From: Paraburkholderia dinghuensis
GTDB taxonomy: Bacteria > Pseudomonadota > Gammaproteobacteria > Burkholderiales > Burkholderiaceae
DNA length: 63,550 bases
Assembly: GCF_003837865.1 (NCBI RefSeq)
Contig: NZ_RQIS01000006.1
Location: forward strand, 1 to 63,550
Reading direction: 5' to 3'
This document shows positions 44,696 to 54,607 of the stretch, piece by piece; positions within the stretch are counted from its first letter, which is position 1; each line of letters starts with the position of its first letter. The notes under the pieces were generated by a model. The model did no database searches and had not been told where the DNA came from. It was given only the letters and a program-made list of their open reading frames with translations. Both the position numbers and the translations under genes were made by a program.

Positions 44696-45580
44696 TCAAG
44701 CTGCGCGCGAAGATGCTGGCGTTAGAAACTGAAGCGACGGATTCGCCGCACGATCGCGCTTGAGTACTTGAGAAAGAACCCAGTCTTCCAGTTCGGCAAA
44801 CTGTGACGCACCTCTCAGTCGAGGGCGGTCGAGCCTGACTTCCTGATCGATCGTGACTCTGCCGGAATCCAGCATCAAGATGCGGTCCCCGAGTGCAATG
44901 GCCTCTTGCACATCGTGCGTCACGATCAGTGCGGTGAAACGGTACGTTTCCCAAAGCCGCTCGATCAGTGCATGCATTTCGATGCGGGTCAACGCGTCGA
45001 GGGCGCCGAGCGGTTCGTCGAGCAGCAGAAGTTGCGGCCGGTGCACCAACGCCCGCGCCAGCGCCACCCGCTGTCGTTGGCCGCCCGATAGACGGGCCGG
45101 CCAGTCGTTCTCGCGCGCCAGCAGACCAACCTCGTCGAGTACCGTACGCGCTTCGTCGCGTGCCGATGTGCCGAGTCCGAGCATGACGTTTTGCAGCACC
45201 GTTTTCCACGGCAAGAGGCGGGCTTCCTGATACATGATTCGGGTGTCGAGCGCGCCGCCAGCGCCGTTTTCGTTGACGAGCGTACCCGACGTCGGCGTCT
45301 CGAGTCCGGCGATGAGTCGCAGCAGTGTGGACTTGCCGCAACCGCTGCGGCCGACGATCGAGACGAAGCTGCCGCGCTCGATGGCCAGATTCAGATCATC
45401 GAGCACGACGCGTTCGCCGTACTGTTTTCCGACGGCGCGTAGCGTCAGGGCTGTGGTGTCTTCCCGTCTGCGCTGTACTCGGGCAGAAGCCACATTCACG
45501 ACTCCGCCGTTATGTTCATCCGATATCCGTTCGGATTCCAGAATGGTGTCGAGCGACGCGGTCAGTATCGTTCCTGTCAT
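44696..45580 (-). CDS. ssuB: Sulfonate ABC importer ATPase
   Basis: A 294-residue ATPase with Walker [11 protein letters not shown]-loop [10 protein letters not shown], signature L-S-G-G-Q-R-Q-R-V and Walker [13 protein letters not shown]. The start overlaps the ssuC stop by four bases (ATGA). The N-terminal 40 residues before T-A-L-T-L-R-A-V form an extra lead seen in Burkholderia proteins of this family. Confidence 0.9.
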   Translation of the reverse strand: MTGTILTASLDTILESERISDEHNGGVVNVASARVQRRREDTTALTLRAVGKQYGERVVLDDLNLAIERGSFVSIVGRSGCGKSTLLRLIAGLETPTSGTLVNENGAGGALDTRIMYQEARLLPWKTVLQNVMLGLGTSARDEARTVLDEVGLLARENDWPARLSGGQRQRVALARALVHRPQLLLLDEPLGALDALTRIEMHALIERLWETYRFTALIVTHDVQEAIALGDRILMLDSGRVTIDQEVRLDRPRLRGASQFAELEDWVLSQVLKRDRAANPSLQFLTPASSRAA

Positions 45581-46401
45581 GCTTTTGCTCCGGATTGGTA
45601 GGCGGGATGCCAGCGCAGCAGCGCACGCTCCAGCGCTTTCGCGAATAAATCGGCAACCTTGCCGAGCGCGGCATAGAGCAGGATGCCGACCACCACGACG
45701 TCGGTCTGCAGGAAATCACGGGCATTCATTGTCATGTAGCCGATGCCCGCCTGTGCCGAGATCGTTTCCGCGACGATCAGCATGACCCAGGTGAGTCCGA
45801 GCGCAAAGCGCACGCCAACGAGAATCGACGGCAGGGCACCAGGCAGGATCACGTCGCGGTAGAGCGCAAATCCCCGGACGCCGTAGCTTTTCGCCATCTC
45901 CACGAGATCGGCGTCGACGGAGCGAATGCCGTGGTATGTATTGACATAGAGCGGGAAAAATACGCCGAGCGCGACGAGGAAGAGCTTCGCGGTTTCGCCG
46001 ATACCAAACCACAGGATCACGAGCGGAATCATGGCGAGCGCCGGGATGTTGCGGATCATCTGAATCGTCGTATCGAGCGCGATGTCCGCGGTCTTCGACA
46101 GCCCGCTCAACAGGCCGAGCGCCAACCCGATTCCGCCGCCGATCGCAAAGCCCGTGAGTGCGCGCCACGCGCTCACCTTGACGTCGGCGACCATTTCGCC
46201 CGACTGTACGAGTGTCCATATCGCGCGGACGACTGCGAGCGGTTCGGGCAACACGCGCGCGGACAGCACGCCCGAGCGGGCCGCCAACTCCCATGCGACG
46301 AGGAACGCTGCGGGCACGATCCATGGCGCGATGGCGCGCAATAGCACCCTGCTGCGGCTGCCGGGTGTGTTGAGTCCAGCAATTAGCGGAATCGAACGCA
46401 T
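45577..46401 (-). CDS. ssuC: Sulfonate ABC importer permease
   Basis: A 274-residue six-helix permease of the BPD_transp_1 family. The start at 46401 (M-R-S-I-P-L) is set by the hydrophobic N-terminus and lies 10 bp after the ssuD stop; the longer frame to 46803 runs antisense-like through ssuD. The coupling loop reads [10 protein letters not shown] and is followed by I-L-P-G-A-L-P-S-I. Confidence 0.9.
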   Translation of the reverse strand: MRSIPLIAGLNTPGSRSRVLLRAIAPWIVPAAFLVAWELAARSGVLSARVLPEPLAVVRAIWTLVQSGEMVADVKVSAWRALTGFAIGGGIGLALGLLSGLSKTADIALDTTIQMIRNIPALAMIPLVILWFGIGETAKLFLVALGVFFPLYVNTYHGIRSVDADLVEMAKSYGVRGFALYRDVILPGALPSILVGVRFALGLTWVMLIVAETISAQAGIGYMTMNARDFLQTDVVVVGILLYAALGKVADLFAKALERALLRWHPAYQSGAKA

Positions 46402-46411
46402 ACGGCCCCCG

Positions 46412-47572
46412 TTAGCTCTGGCTTGCCTGAGGCACGAACTGATTGCCGACCAGTTCGCCGAACGGACCCGACAACGGTGCGGTTCGCGCCGCCGCATCGT
46501 TGCCAATGCCGAGGCGCGGAAAGACGAGTTCCGCGAAGCGATACGATTCCTCGAGGTGCGGATAACCGGACAGGATAAACGTGTCGATGCCGAGTTCCTG
46601 GTACTCGCGCATACGCGTCGCGACCTGTTCCGCGCTGCCGACGAGGGCGGTGCCCGCGCCCCCGCGCACGAGGCCCACGCCGGCCCACAAGTTCGGATAG
46701 ACCTCAAGCGTCTCGCGCGAGCCACGACGGCCGCCATGCAGCGCGGCCATCCGGCGCTGCCCCTCGGAGTCCATGTTTGCGAACGCTTGTTGCGCACGGG
46801 CAATCGTGTCGTCGTCGAGCCGGCTGATCAGGCGCTCGGCGTCCTGCCACGCTTCCTCTTCCGTTTCCCGAACGATCACGTGCAAGCGGATTCCAAACTT
46901 CAATTGGCGGCCGCGCGCCGCCGCTTGTGCTCGCACATCGGCGATTTTCTTTGCGACCGCGTCGGGCGGTTCGCCCCAGGTCAGGTACGTATCGACGTGT
47001 TCGGCCGCGATCTGATGCGCGGCAGGGGATGAGCCGCCGAACCACAACGGCGGATGCGGGCGTTGAACACTCGGATAGAGCAACTTGCCGCCCTTCGAGC
47101 TCAGATGGCGCCCCGACCAGTCCACGCTGCCGCCTTCATGCGCCGTGTCCAGCAGACCGCGCCAGATGTGGAGGAATTCGTCGGTGATTTCGTAGCGGGT
47201 GTCGTGATCGGCGAAAATTCCATCGCCCTCGAGTTCGGCGGCGTCCCCGCCTGTGACGATGTTGATCCGCAGGCGGCCGCCCGAGAGCCGGTCGAAAGTG
47301 GCCGCCATGCGAGCCGATAGGCCCGGCGACGACAGGCCAGGACGGATCGCAACGAGAAATTTCAGGCGGTGCGTCACAGGGATGAGGCTCGATGCTACGA
47401 CCCACGCGTCCTCGCACGAGCGGCCTGTCGGCAGCAGCACGCCTTCGTAGCCGAGCGTGTCCGCGGCGATGGCAACCTGCCGGAAATAATCGTAGTTCGC
47501 AACGCGTGCGCCTTCGGAGGTCCCTAGATAGCGGCTGTCGCCATGCGTCGGGATAAACCAGAACACATTCAT
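46412..47572 (-). CDS. ssuD: FMNH2-dependent alkanesulfonate monooxygenase
   Basis: A 386-residue luciferase-fold enzyme that cleaves alkanesulfonates to aldehyde and sulfite. The start at 47572 follows AGGAATACGA and matches the family N-terminus [18 protein letters not shown]. Other conserved segments are [25 protein letters not shown], and the mobile loop region around L-H-G-G-R-R-G-S-R. It is the first gene of the operon, unlike E. coli ssuEADCB. Confidence 0.92.
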   Translation of the reverse strand: MNVFWFIPTHGDSRYLGTSEGARVANYDYFRQVAIAADTLGYEGVLLPTGRSCEDAWVVASSLIPVTHRLKFLVAIRPGLSSPGLSARMAATFDRLSGGRLRINIVTGGDAAELEGDGIFADHDTRYEITDEFLHIWRGLLDTAHEGGSVDWSGRHLSSKGGKLLYPSVQRPHPPLWFGGSSPAAHQIAAEHVDTYLTWGEPPDAVAKKIADVRAQAAARGRQLKFGIRLHVIVRETEEEAWQDAERLISRLDDDTIARAQQAFANMDSEGQRRMAALHGGRRGSRETLEVYPNLWAGVGLVRGGAGTALVGSAEQVATRMREYQELGIDTFILSGYPHLEESYRFAELVFPRLGIGNDAAARTAPLSGPFGELVGNQFVPQASQS

Positions 47573-48008
47573 TCGTATTCCTGTGTATTGGGTTGCGAGA
47601 GATTGAATCGCGCGGAACGTGTGGGCCACGCGGAGGGCAGGTTTGCTGGATGGGATCGCCAGTCGCCTTTGTTTAGCCGCGCCTGATGCAGCGGACGTGC
47701 GGCGTAACGATCCGGCTACTCCTTTGGGAGGAGTGTAGGTGTGCAGACCGCATTTCGAAACGAAGGTTTTCTGCTTTGCTTTTCGTCGCAGCCGTGGATG
47801 CTTGACCGGATTTGGCCTGAGAAGTCGTTACGTGGCACCGCACGGGCGAGCTGGCCGGCGGACCGAACCTGCGCTGGCATCGCCGGGCCAGGATGATCGC
47901 AACCCATGAGACATCCGATGGTGGGCTTGGCGGCTCAAGACCAGCCCAGGCACGGATGCGAATCCCCGAAAGCGCTCCGCCGGGAACGCAGTACGAACGT
48001 TCGGTGCG
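47573..48008. other. Upstream region of the ssu operon
   Basis: About 435 bp between the last gene of the sugar operon and ssuD. It must contain the sulfur-responsive ssu promoter, but I could not pick a CysB/SsuR site with confidence. The short frames here are not supported. Confidence 0.4.
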
Positions 48009-48860
48009 TTACCCTTTGGTCGCACCAAACGTGAGTCCGGCAACGAAGTGCTTCTGCATCGCGAAGAACATCACGACGGACGGCAATGCAGCGAGTATCG
48101 ATCCCGCCGAAACCAGATTCCACGCCGTCGTCCATTGCCCCTTGAGTGCTGCGACACCCACCGTGATGGGCGCGGCGTCGTCGCCTTGCGTGAGGCACAG
48201 GGCCCAGAAGTAGTCGTTCCACACAAACGTGAAGACGAGGATTGCGAGTGCCGCGAGCGCCGGGCGGATCAGTGGCAGCACGATCCGGAAGAACACGTGC
48301 CACTCGTTCGCGCCTTCTATGCGTGCGGCTTCGACGAGTTCGAACGGTAACTGTTTGATGAAATTACGCAGGAAGAGGGCGCAGAAGCCGGTCTGAAACG
48401 AGAGATGAAACAGGATCAGTCCGCCCACTGTGTTGTACAGCCCGAGTTGAAGCGAGAGGCTGCGCACCGGGATCATGAGGACCTGAATCGGCACGAAATT
48501 GCCCGCAACGAATGTCGCAAAGAGCGCCGTGTTGCCGGGAAAGCGGTAGATTGCGAGCGCGAAACCCGCCATGGCGGCTAGCGCGATCGAGCACACCACC
48601 GCAGGCAGCGTGATCTGCACGCTGTTCCAGAAGTAGTGAAGCATGGGCGAGGTGGTGAGCGCTTCGCGGTAGTTGTCGAAGAGCGCGAAGTGTCGCGGCC
48701 AGCCCCAATAATTGCCTTCGCTGAGTTCTTCGGACGAGCGCACGGACGTCACCATCACCGCGAGCAGTGGCAGCAGCCAGATCAGCAGCGCGATGGGCAA
48801 CGTGAGCTTGTATGCGCGGCGCGATATGGGCTTCCATTTGTTGACGGGCATCGGAAACAT
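48009..48860 (-). CDS. Sugar ABC importer permease, MalG-like
   Basis: A 283-residue CUT1-family permease. ATG 48860 has GGAG six bases upstream. Six helices are seen, with the E-A-A-R-I-E-G-A-N-E-W-H-V-F-F-R-I-V-L-P coupling motif. It is the last gene of the beta-galactoside operon and pairs with the MalF-like permease just upstream. Confidence 0.9.
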   Translation of the reverse strand: MFPMPVNKWKPISRRAYKLTLPIALLIWLLPLLAVMVTSVRSSEELSEGNYWGWPRHFALFDNYREALTTSPMLHYFWNSVQITLPAVVCSIALAAMAGFALAIYRFPGNTALFATFVAGNFVPIQVLMIPVRSLSLQLGLYNTVGGLILFHLSFQTGFCALFLRNFIKQLPFELVEAARIEGANEWHVFFRIVLPLIRPALAALAILVFTFVWNDYFWALCLTQGDDAAPITVGVAALKGQWTTAWNLVSAGSILAALPSVVMFFAMQKHFVAGLTFGATKG

Positions 48861-48870
48861 GGTGGACTCC

Positions 48871-49854
48871 TTAGCGCTCGTTTCTGATGAGGTGACGCAG
48901 GTGGTAAATGATGTAGACCAGCATGATTGCGAACAGCACGACGGCAATCGCGGCCGAGTAGCCGAGCCGGTAATATTTCACGGCCTGGTCATACATGAAG
49001 TAGGCGAGCACCGTCGAACTTTCGAAGGGGCCGCCGCCCGTCATGACTGAAATGAGGTCGAAGCTTCGCAGCGCGCCGATGACCGTGACGACGACTGCCA
49101 TGAACGTCGTGGGCCGCAACTGCGGGAGGATGACGTGCCACAGCATCGACCAGCCTTTCGCGCCTTCCATGCGCGCGGCTTCGATCTGCTCGCTGTTGAG
49201 GGTGGTGAGGCCAGTGAGGTAGAGGATCATGCAATACGCGGTCTGCGGCCACAGCGCGGCCAGGATGATGCCGGGCGTGGCGAGGCGCGCGTCGCCCAGC
49301 ACGGGTATGCCGTGACCGAGCATCAACGCGAGCAGTCCGAACGTGGGATCGTAGAACCACGCAAAGATCAGACCGACCACGACGCCGGAGAGCACGAACG
49401 GTGCGAAGAACAGTGATTTGACGAGGCGGATGCCAGCGACCTGCTGGTTCAGATACAACGCAATGGCAAGACCCGCGGGTGGGGCGAGCAGGAATAGCAC
49501 GAGCCAGATCAGGTTGTTGCGGAGCGCCGTGTAGAACGTCGGCGCGTGAAAGAGTTCGACGTAATTCGCGAGACCGACGAACGATGCCGGGCTCATGCCG
49601 TCCCAGTTGTAGAGGCTCAGGCGCAATGTCGAAAGAATGGGCCAGACCACGTAGATCGCGACCATCACGCACGCGGGCGCGAGAAACAGGAACGCGGCAC
49701 GCCGCTGGCGGCGTGCGGTAGGCGTCACCCGACGACGCCTGTGGCCGCCGGGTGACGCCGCGCCTGGTGTACGGGCACGGTCGCCGGATGAGCCCGCAGG
49801 TCCGGCAGAGGGTTGCGCGGGGCCGTCGGCGCGATGGGTGGCGGAGTGAAACAC
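48871..49854 (-). CDS. Sugar ABC importer permease, MalF-like
   Basis: A 327-residue CUT1 permease. A polar, Pro/Arg-rich N-terminus of about 48 residues comes before the first helix (R-A-A-F-L-F-L-A-P-A); the real start may be downstream. The coupling motif is E-A-A-R-M-E-G-A-K-G-W-S-M-L-W-H-V-I-L-P. The MalG-like gene starts 10 bp after its stop. Confidence 0.88.
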   Translation of the reverse strand: MFHSATHRADGPAQPSAGPAGSSGDRARTPGAASPGGHRRRRVTPTARRQRRAAFLFLAPACVMVAIYVVWPILSTLRLSLYNWDGMSPASFVGLANYVELFHAPTFYTALRNNLIWLVLFLLAPPAGLAIALYLNQQVAGIRLVKSLFFAPFVLSGVVVGLIFAWFYDPTFGLLALMLGHGIPVLGDARLATPGIILAALWPQTAYCMILYLTGLTTLNSEQIEAARMEGAKGWSMLWHVILPQLRPTTFMAVVVTVIGALRSFDLISVMTGGGPFESSTVLAYFMYDQAVKYYRLGYSAAIAVVLFAIMLVYIIYHLRHLIRNER

Positions 49855-49911
49855 GGATGCCCTCCAGGTCGAAACCGGTGGCGGCTCGCTACTTCGCGAG
49901 CCGCCGCGTAC

Positions 49912-51165
49912 TTACTTCTTGTAGATGCGCTTACGCGTGTCTTCTAGCTGCGCGAGAATCGAATCGATTTTCGTCGGGTCGGCGACGAACTGCTGCATGC
50001 CTTTCATGCCTTCGTCGGCCATTTCCTTGGTCATATCGCGGTCGTAGAACTGCGCTATGCCGCCCCTCGTGCTCGACAGGATCTGGAATCCAATCTTCGA
50101 GATGGGGTCATCGGGCTCCGGCGACTTGCTGTTTGCCGAAAGCGAGCCGAGGCCTTTCGCGAGTTTGTCGCCGATTTCAGGCGTTTGCGTGAATGCGAGG
50201 AACGCATGCGCGGCGGCCTTGTTCTTCGCTTTCGACGGGATGTGCAGCGATTCGACCGGGCCGTCTTCGGCGGTCGGCACGTTGGGGTCGATGATCGGGA
50301 ACCGGAAGAAGCCCATGACCGGCTTCATGTTCGGCGGAAAGCCGCCGGTAATGAACGTGCCCATCAGCATCATTGCGGCCTTGCCCTGGAAGAGGAACGG
50401 CTGTGCTGCGTCGAGATCGTAGGATAACGAATTATCGATGAAATAGCCGTCGTCGATCAGTTGCTTCCACGTCGTGTAGACCTTTTTCACGCGCGGGTCG
50501 GTATAGGGAACTTCGCCGGCCATCAGCTTCTGGTGAAAGGCATTTCCGTTCAGGCGCAGGTCGAGGTAATCGAACCAGCCGGCCAGGGTCCATGCGTCGC
50601 GTCCGCCCACCGCAATCGGCGTGATGCCTGCGGCCTTGAGCTTCTTGCTGGCGTCGAGGAATTCATTCCATGTCTTTGGTTCACTCGTAATGCCGGCCTT
50701 GTCGAACAGGTCCTTGCGATAGAACATTCCCCACGCGTAATACACGGTCGGCGCTGCGTACGGCTTGCCCATGTACGTCGAGGCTTCTTTCGTCGACGCA
50801 TACATGCTGTCCCAGTTGTTCTTCGCCCAGTCACTGGAAAGGTCTTCGAAAAGGCCCCGCTTTGCGTAGTACGCCATGCGTTCGCCATCGTGCCAGTTCA
50901 CGATGTCGGGTGGTGCGGTCGTGAGCCACGCCGGCAATTGCACCTTGTACGCTTCCTCATCGACGAAGGAGACTTTCACGTCGGTCCCCGGGTGCGCCTT
51001 CTTGAACTGGTCGATCACGTCGGTCCACACGGCGCGCTGGCTTGCGCCCTTGAATGCGATGTTCATCTCCAGCGTGTCGGCCTGCGCCTCTGTGGCGACA
51101 CTGCCGGCGAGCGTGGCAGCCGCGAGCGCTACGGCGGCGAGCAGCGTACGGGGTTGAATTCTCAT
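49912..51165 (-). CDS. Sugar ABC importer, extracellular binding protein
   Basis: A 417-residue exported protein of the SBP_bac_1 (MalE-like) family with signal peptide ending A-Q-A. The mature start reads L-E-M-N-I-A-F-K-G-A-S-Q and continues F-K-K-A-H-P-G-T-D-V-K-V-S-F, typical of CUT1 oligosaccharide binders. It lies between the GH42 gene and the permeases, which makes a galactoside the likely ligand. Confidence 0.88.
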   Translation of the reverse strand: MRIQPRTLLAAVALAAATLAGSVATEAQADTLEMNIAFKGASQRAVWTDVIDQFKKAHPGTDVKVSFVDEEAYKVQLPAWLTTAPPDIVNWHDGERMAYYAKRGLFEDLSSDWAKNNWDSMYASTKEASTYMGKPYAAPTVYYAWGMFYRKDLFDKAGITSEPKTWNEFLDASKKLKAAGITPIAVGGRDAWTLAGWFDYLDLRLNGNAFHQKLMAGEVPYTDPRVKKVYTTWKQLIDDGYFIDNSLSYDLDAAQPFLFQGKAAMMLMGTFITGGFPPNMKPVMGFFRFPIIDPNVPTAEDGPVESLHIPSKAKNKAAAHAFLAFTQTPEIGDKLAKGLGSLSANSKSPEPDDPISKIGFQILSSTRGGIAQFYDRDMTKEMADEGMKGMQQFVADPTKIDSILAQLEDTRKRIYKK

Positions 51166-51223
51166 GCGTGTCTCCTTGGTATGCGTCGTTGTCGATGTTG
51201 CATGGGTGGGTTTGCGGGTTGGC

Positions 51224-53230
51224 TCAGGGTGTGTCGGTGCGATACGCCGAGACGCCCTGGGGGGCGATGGCTCGCGAGCCGATCACAAAGGCGTCGTCGG
51301 GTATCGTCGTCGCGAGCGTGTGGGTGTCGGGGCCGTAGTTGAACACCCACGTCAGGTTGCCGCGACGGCTTACGCGTACCGCGTCGCCGAGCGGCACCGG
51401 TTGGAGGCCGGCTTCACTCGCGATGCTGGCGAAGAGCGTTTCGGTCGAGTCGTCGTCGAAGAGGCTCGCGAGGTAATGGATCGTGCCGCGCTGGACCCAC
51501 GCGGGATGGCGATCCGCGAATCGCGCGCGCACTTCGATGCCGTTGCGCGCGCCGCCGTCGTCGCCCAGATCGAGCAGGTCACGCCAGTGGCGTGCATGTC
51601 CGTTGCGCGCGGCAGTGTTCCCGAAGGCCGCGAACGTGACCGGTTCGGTTACGCTGGGCCGCAGAGATTCGACGCGCCAGACGCGCACGGGCAGCACCGG
51701 CGCTAGCGAGCCGGGCGGCAGCGTGGCGGGGATTCGCAAGTTGGCGTCCTTGGAACCGCTGCGCGGGCCGAGGATCACATGTGCGCCGGATTGCGCAAGA
51801 CGCGCGGCAAAATCGTCTGGAACAACCGGCAGCGGCGGCACGACGATGAGACGGTAGCCGTCTAGCCGCGCGCGTGCCGAAATGATGTCGACGTCGAAAC
51901 CGAGCGCGCGCAGCGCCGAGTAATACTCAAACGCGAAACGGGGATAGTGAAAATCCGCGCCTTGCGGCTGAATCTCGCAGAGCCACTTCGCTTCGTAATC
52001 GAACACGAGGGCGACGGACGTTTTCACGTTGAAATCCGCGCTGCCTTGCGCATCGAGCACGGTACGAATTTCCTTCGCGACGCGCGCCGCCTCCTCGCCG
52101 CCGATATCGAGCCGGTTGTCCGGCGTGTTGAGTCCCGCGTGCATCTGCTCCTGTGCGAACGGTGCCTGTCGCCAGCGGAAATACGATACGCAGCCCGCAC
52201 CGTGCGCAAACGCCTCCCAGCTCCACAGCCGCACCATGCCCGGTAACGGCGCCGGGTTCCAGTGTGCCCAGTTCACGGGGCCGGGCTGTTGTTCCATGAC
52301 CCAGAACGGCAATTTCGACATGCCGCGATAGAGGTCGTGATTGAGCGAAGCGAAATCCGGGTGCCCCGTGCGCAGATAGCGCGCCTTCACCTCCGGGGTA
52401 TACCACTGCTCTTCGAGTGCACCCAGCGGGTAGCTGTCCCACGCCGCGATGTCGAGATCGGCGGCGACCTTGTAGTGATCGAACTCCGTGAAGAGTTGCA
52501 TGAAATTGTGCGCGACGCTGCGCCCCGGCGAATACTTCCGGATGATGTCGACCTGCATGCGGTTATAGCGCTGCACCTCATCGGAAGCGAAACGCCGGTA
52601 GTCGAGCCGATGCGACGGGTGCGCTTCGGTGACGGTTGCAACGGGCGCGTCGATTTCGTCGAAACTGCGGTACTCCATGCTCCAGAACACCGTTCCCCAG
52701 GCGGCGTTGAGCGCTTCGATCGTGCCATAGCGACTTTTGAGCCACGTACGGAAGCGTTGCACGGCGGCGTCCGAATAGCTGAGTACCGTCTGATGACAAC
52801 CGTATTCGTTGTCGGTTTGCCAGTATGCGATGGCGGGATGCTGGCCGTAGCGCGCGGCCACCGCCTCGCAGATGCGCCGCGACGCTTCGAACCAGACCGG
52901 CGAAGAAAAATCATAGTGGCGGCGCGAACCGAACGCGCGACGCCGGCCGTCCGCGCCCACGGGCAGGATCTCGGGATGACGGTCGATGAGCCACTTCGGC
53001 GGGGTGGCCGTGGGCGTGCACATCACGATTTTCAGTCCCGCCGAGGCAAGCGTGTCGATGGCGCGGTCGAGCCAGCCCCAGTCATATTCGCCGGGCGCGG
53101 GTTCGATGCGGCTCCAGGCGAATTCGGCGATCCGTACGTGCTCGATGCCGAGTGCCGCCATGCGTGTGGCGTCGTCTCGCCACATGAATTCGGGCCAGTG
53201 CTCGGGGTAGTAGCAGACTCCAAGACGCAT
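51224..53230 (-). CDS. Beta-galactosidase, glycoside hydrolase family 42
   Basis: A 668-residue cytosolic enzyme that hydrolyses beta-galactosides. The start at 53230 (M-R-L-G-V-C-Y-Y-P-E-H-W-P) has GAGGA about 8 bp upstream and is the exact family N-terminus. The acid/base Glu is in T-D-N-E-Y-G (near residue 140) and the nucleophile in V-M-E-Q-Q-P-G (near 310). The trimerisation and C-terminal beta domains follow at the normal length. There is no signal peptide, so substrate enters through the ABC importer encoded around it; plant-derived galactan fragments or lactose-type sugars are plausible. Confidence 0.92.
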   Translation of the reverse strand: MRLGVCYYPEHWPEFMWRDDATRMAALGIEHVRIAEFAWSRIEPAPGEYDWGWLDRAIDTLASAGLKIVMCTPTATPPKWLIDRHPEILPVGADGRRRAFGSRRHYDFSSPVWFEASRRICEAVAARYGQHPAIAYWQTDNEYGCHQTVLSYSDAAVQRFRTWLKSRYGTIEALNAAWGTVFWSMEYRSFDEIDAPVATVTEAHPSHRLDYRRFASDEVQRYNRMQVDIIRKYSPGRSVAHNFMQLFTEFDHYKVAADLDIAAWDSYPLGALEEQWYTPEVKARYLRTGHPDFASLNHDLYRGMSKLPFWVMEQQPGPVNWAHWNPAPLPGMVRLWSWEAFAHGAGCVSYFRWRQAPFAQEQMHAGLNTPDNRLDIGGEEAARVAKEIRTVLDAQGSADFNVKTSVALVFDYEAKWLCEIQPQGADFHYPRFAFEYYSALRALGFDVDIISARARLDGYRLIVVPPLPVVPDDFAARLAQSGAHVILGPRSGSKDANLRIPATLPPGSLAPVLPVRVWRVESLRPSVTEPVTFAAFGNTAARNGHARHWRDLLDLGDDGGARNGIEVRARFADRHPAWVQRGTIHYLASLFDDDSTETLFASIASEAGLQPVPLGDAVRVSRRGNLTWVFNYGPDTHTLATTIPDDAFVIGSRAIAPQGVSAYRTDTP

Positions 53231-53253
53231 CCGGGTGTCCTCGCGGTCGGTTG

Positions 53254-54417
53254 TCAGACGGGGTGTTCGATTGATTCGAGTGCGGTGATGGCGAAACCGT
53301 CGTCCCCGAACAAATGGCAAGCGGTGGCCGGAGCGCGAAACTGGGCGTTGTCACCACTTTGCAGGCGGGCGTCGCCTGGCGCCTTGGCGATGAGCACGGT
53401 GCCGTCCGGCTGGTCCAGATGCACGTAACTGTGCTCGCCGAGCGATTCGACAAGCGTGACCGTGCGCGTAAGTGTGAGCGCCGAAGGCGCGTCACGATCG
53501 AAGGTGCGCAGATCCGCAGGTTCGAGATGCTCGGGGCGCACACCGAGTGTGACAGGCGCGCCAACGGCCGTGCGCCGTCCGTCGCGTGGCAGCGTCACGG
53601 ATTCCGCGCTGCCTGCGAGCGTGACCGTCACGCCGCCGGCATCGATCGACGTGACGCTCGCCGGCAGAAAATTCATGCGCGGCGAACCGATGAAGCCCGC
53701 GACAAAGCGGCTCGCGGGACGGTGGTAGAGATCGAGGGGCGCGCCGATCTGGGCGATGCTTCCATATCGTTCGGTATCCTTACCGCTGTGCAGCAAGACG
53801 ATCTTGTCGGCGAGCGTCATCGCTTCGATCTGGTCGTGCGTAACGTAGACGACACTCGCGTTCGCAAATTGCTTGTGTAAACGCGCGATTTCGATGCGCG
53901 TCTGACCGCGTAGCGTCGCATCGAGATTGGAGAGGGGTTCGTCGAAGAGGAATACGCCAGGCTCTCGTACGATCGCGCGGCCGATCGCCACGCGTTGACG
54001 CTGCCCGCCGGAGAGTGCCTTTGGATAACGATCGAGCAGGGCTTCGAGTTGCAGGATGTGCGCGGCTTCGCGCACTTTGCGATCGATTGCGGCCTTCGGC
54101 GTCTTCGCGAGCTTCAGGCCGAACGCCATGTTCTCGTACACGGTCATGTGCGGGAACAGGGCGTAGCTCTGGAACACCATGGCTACGCCGCGCTGCGCGG
54201 CGCTCACGTCGTTCATGAGCTTGCCGCCGATCGAGATGTCGCCGTCCGTGACGTCCTCGAGGCCCGCGATCATCCGCAGCAGCGTGGACTTGCCGCATCC
54301 GGAGGGCCCGAGAAATACGCAGAACTCGTTCTTGCCGATCTCAAGGTTGACGTCGCGGATCACGGGCACGCTATCGCCGTAAGCCTTCTGAACGCCGCGC
54401 AACGAGATGCTCGCCAT
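53254..54417 (-). CDS. Sugar ABC importer ATPase, MalK/UgpC-like
   Basis: A 387-residue ATPase with Walker A G-P-S-G-C-G-K-S-T, signature L-S-G-G-Q-R-Q-R-V and Walker B F-L-F-D-E-P-L-S-N-L-D, followed by the regulatory TOBE domain typical of MalK. It is the first gene of the operon, 23 bp before the GH42 gene, and lies just behind a LacI-type operator. Confidence 0.92.
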   Translation of the reverse strand: MASISLRGVQKAYGDSVPVIRDVNLEIGKNEFCVFLGPSGCGKSTLLRMIAGLEDVTDGDISIGGKLMNDVSAAQRGVAMVFQSYALFPHMTVYENMAFGLKLAKTPKAAIDRKVREAAHILQLEALLDRYPKALSGGQRQRVAIGRAIVREPGVFLFDEPLSNLDATLRGQTRIEIARLHKQFANASVVYVTHDQIEAMTLADKIVLLHSGKDTERYGSIAQIGAPLDLYHRPASRFVAGFIGSPRMNFLPASVTSIDAGGVTVTLAGSAESVTLPRDGRRTAVGAPVTLGVRPEHLEPADLRTFDRDAPSALTLTRTVTLVESLGEHSYVHLDQPDGTVLIAKAPGDARLQSGDNAQFRAPATACHLFGDDGFAITALESIEHPV

Positions 54418-54455
54418 CGTTCCGTCTCCATGTTTTAATCGTCACGAAGCGGAGA

Positions 54456-54467
54456 TTAAGCGCTTAA
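54456..54467. promoter_or_regulatory. LacI-type operator between the sugar operon and its regulator
   Basis: TTAAGCGCTTAA is a perfect palindrome with the A-A-G-C-G-C-T-T core common to LacI/GalR operators. It lies 39 bp upstream of the ATPase gene and about 140 bp upstream of the divergent LacI gene, so it could control both. Confidence 0.65.
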
Positions 54468-54607
54468 GCAGCGAGCCAGAAAAAATCGATCGCATGCGCG
54501 ATCGCCGGCTGGCTTGTCTCCGTGAGTCGTTCTGATTGTCGTCCAATGGTGCGGTGCGCGGCTTGAACTGGCAAATGTTGAACTGCGCTCCCAAATACTG
54601 AGATTTC

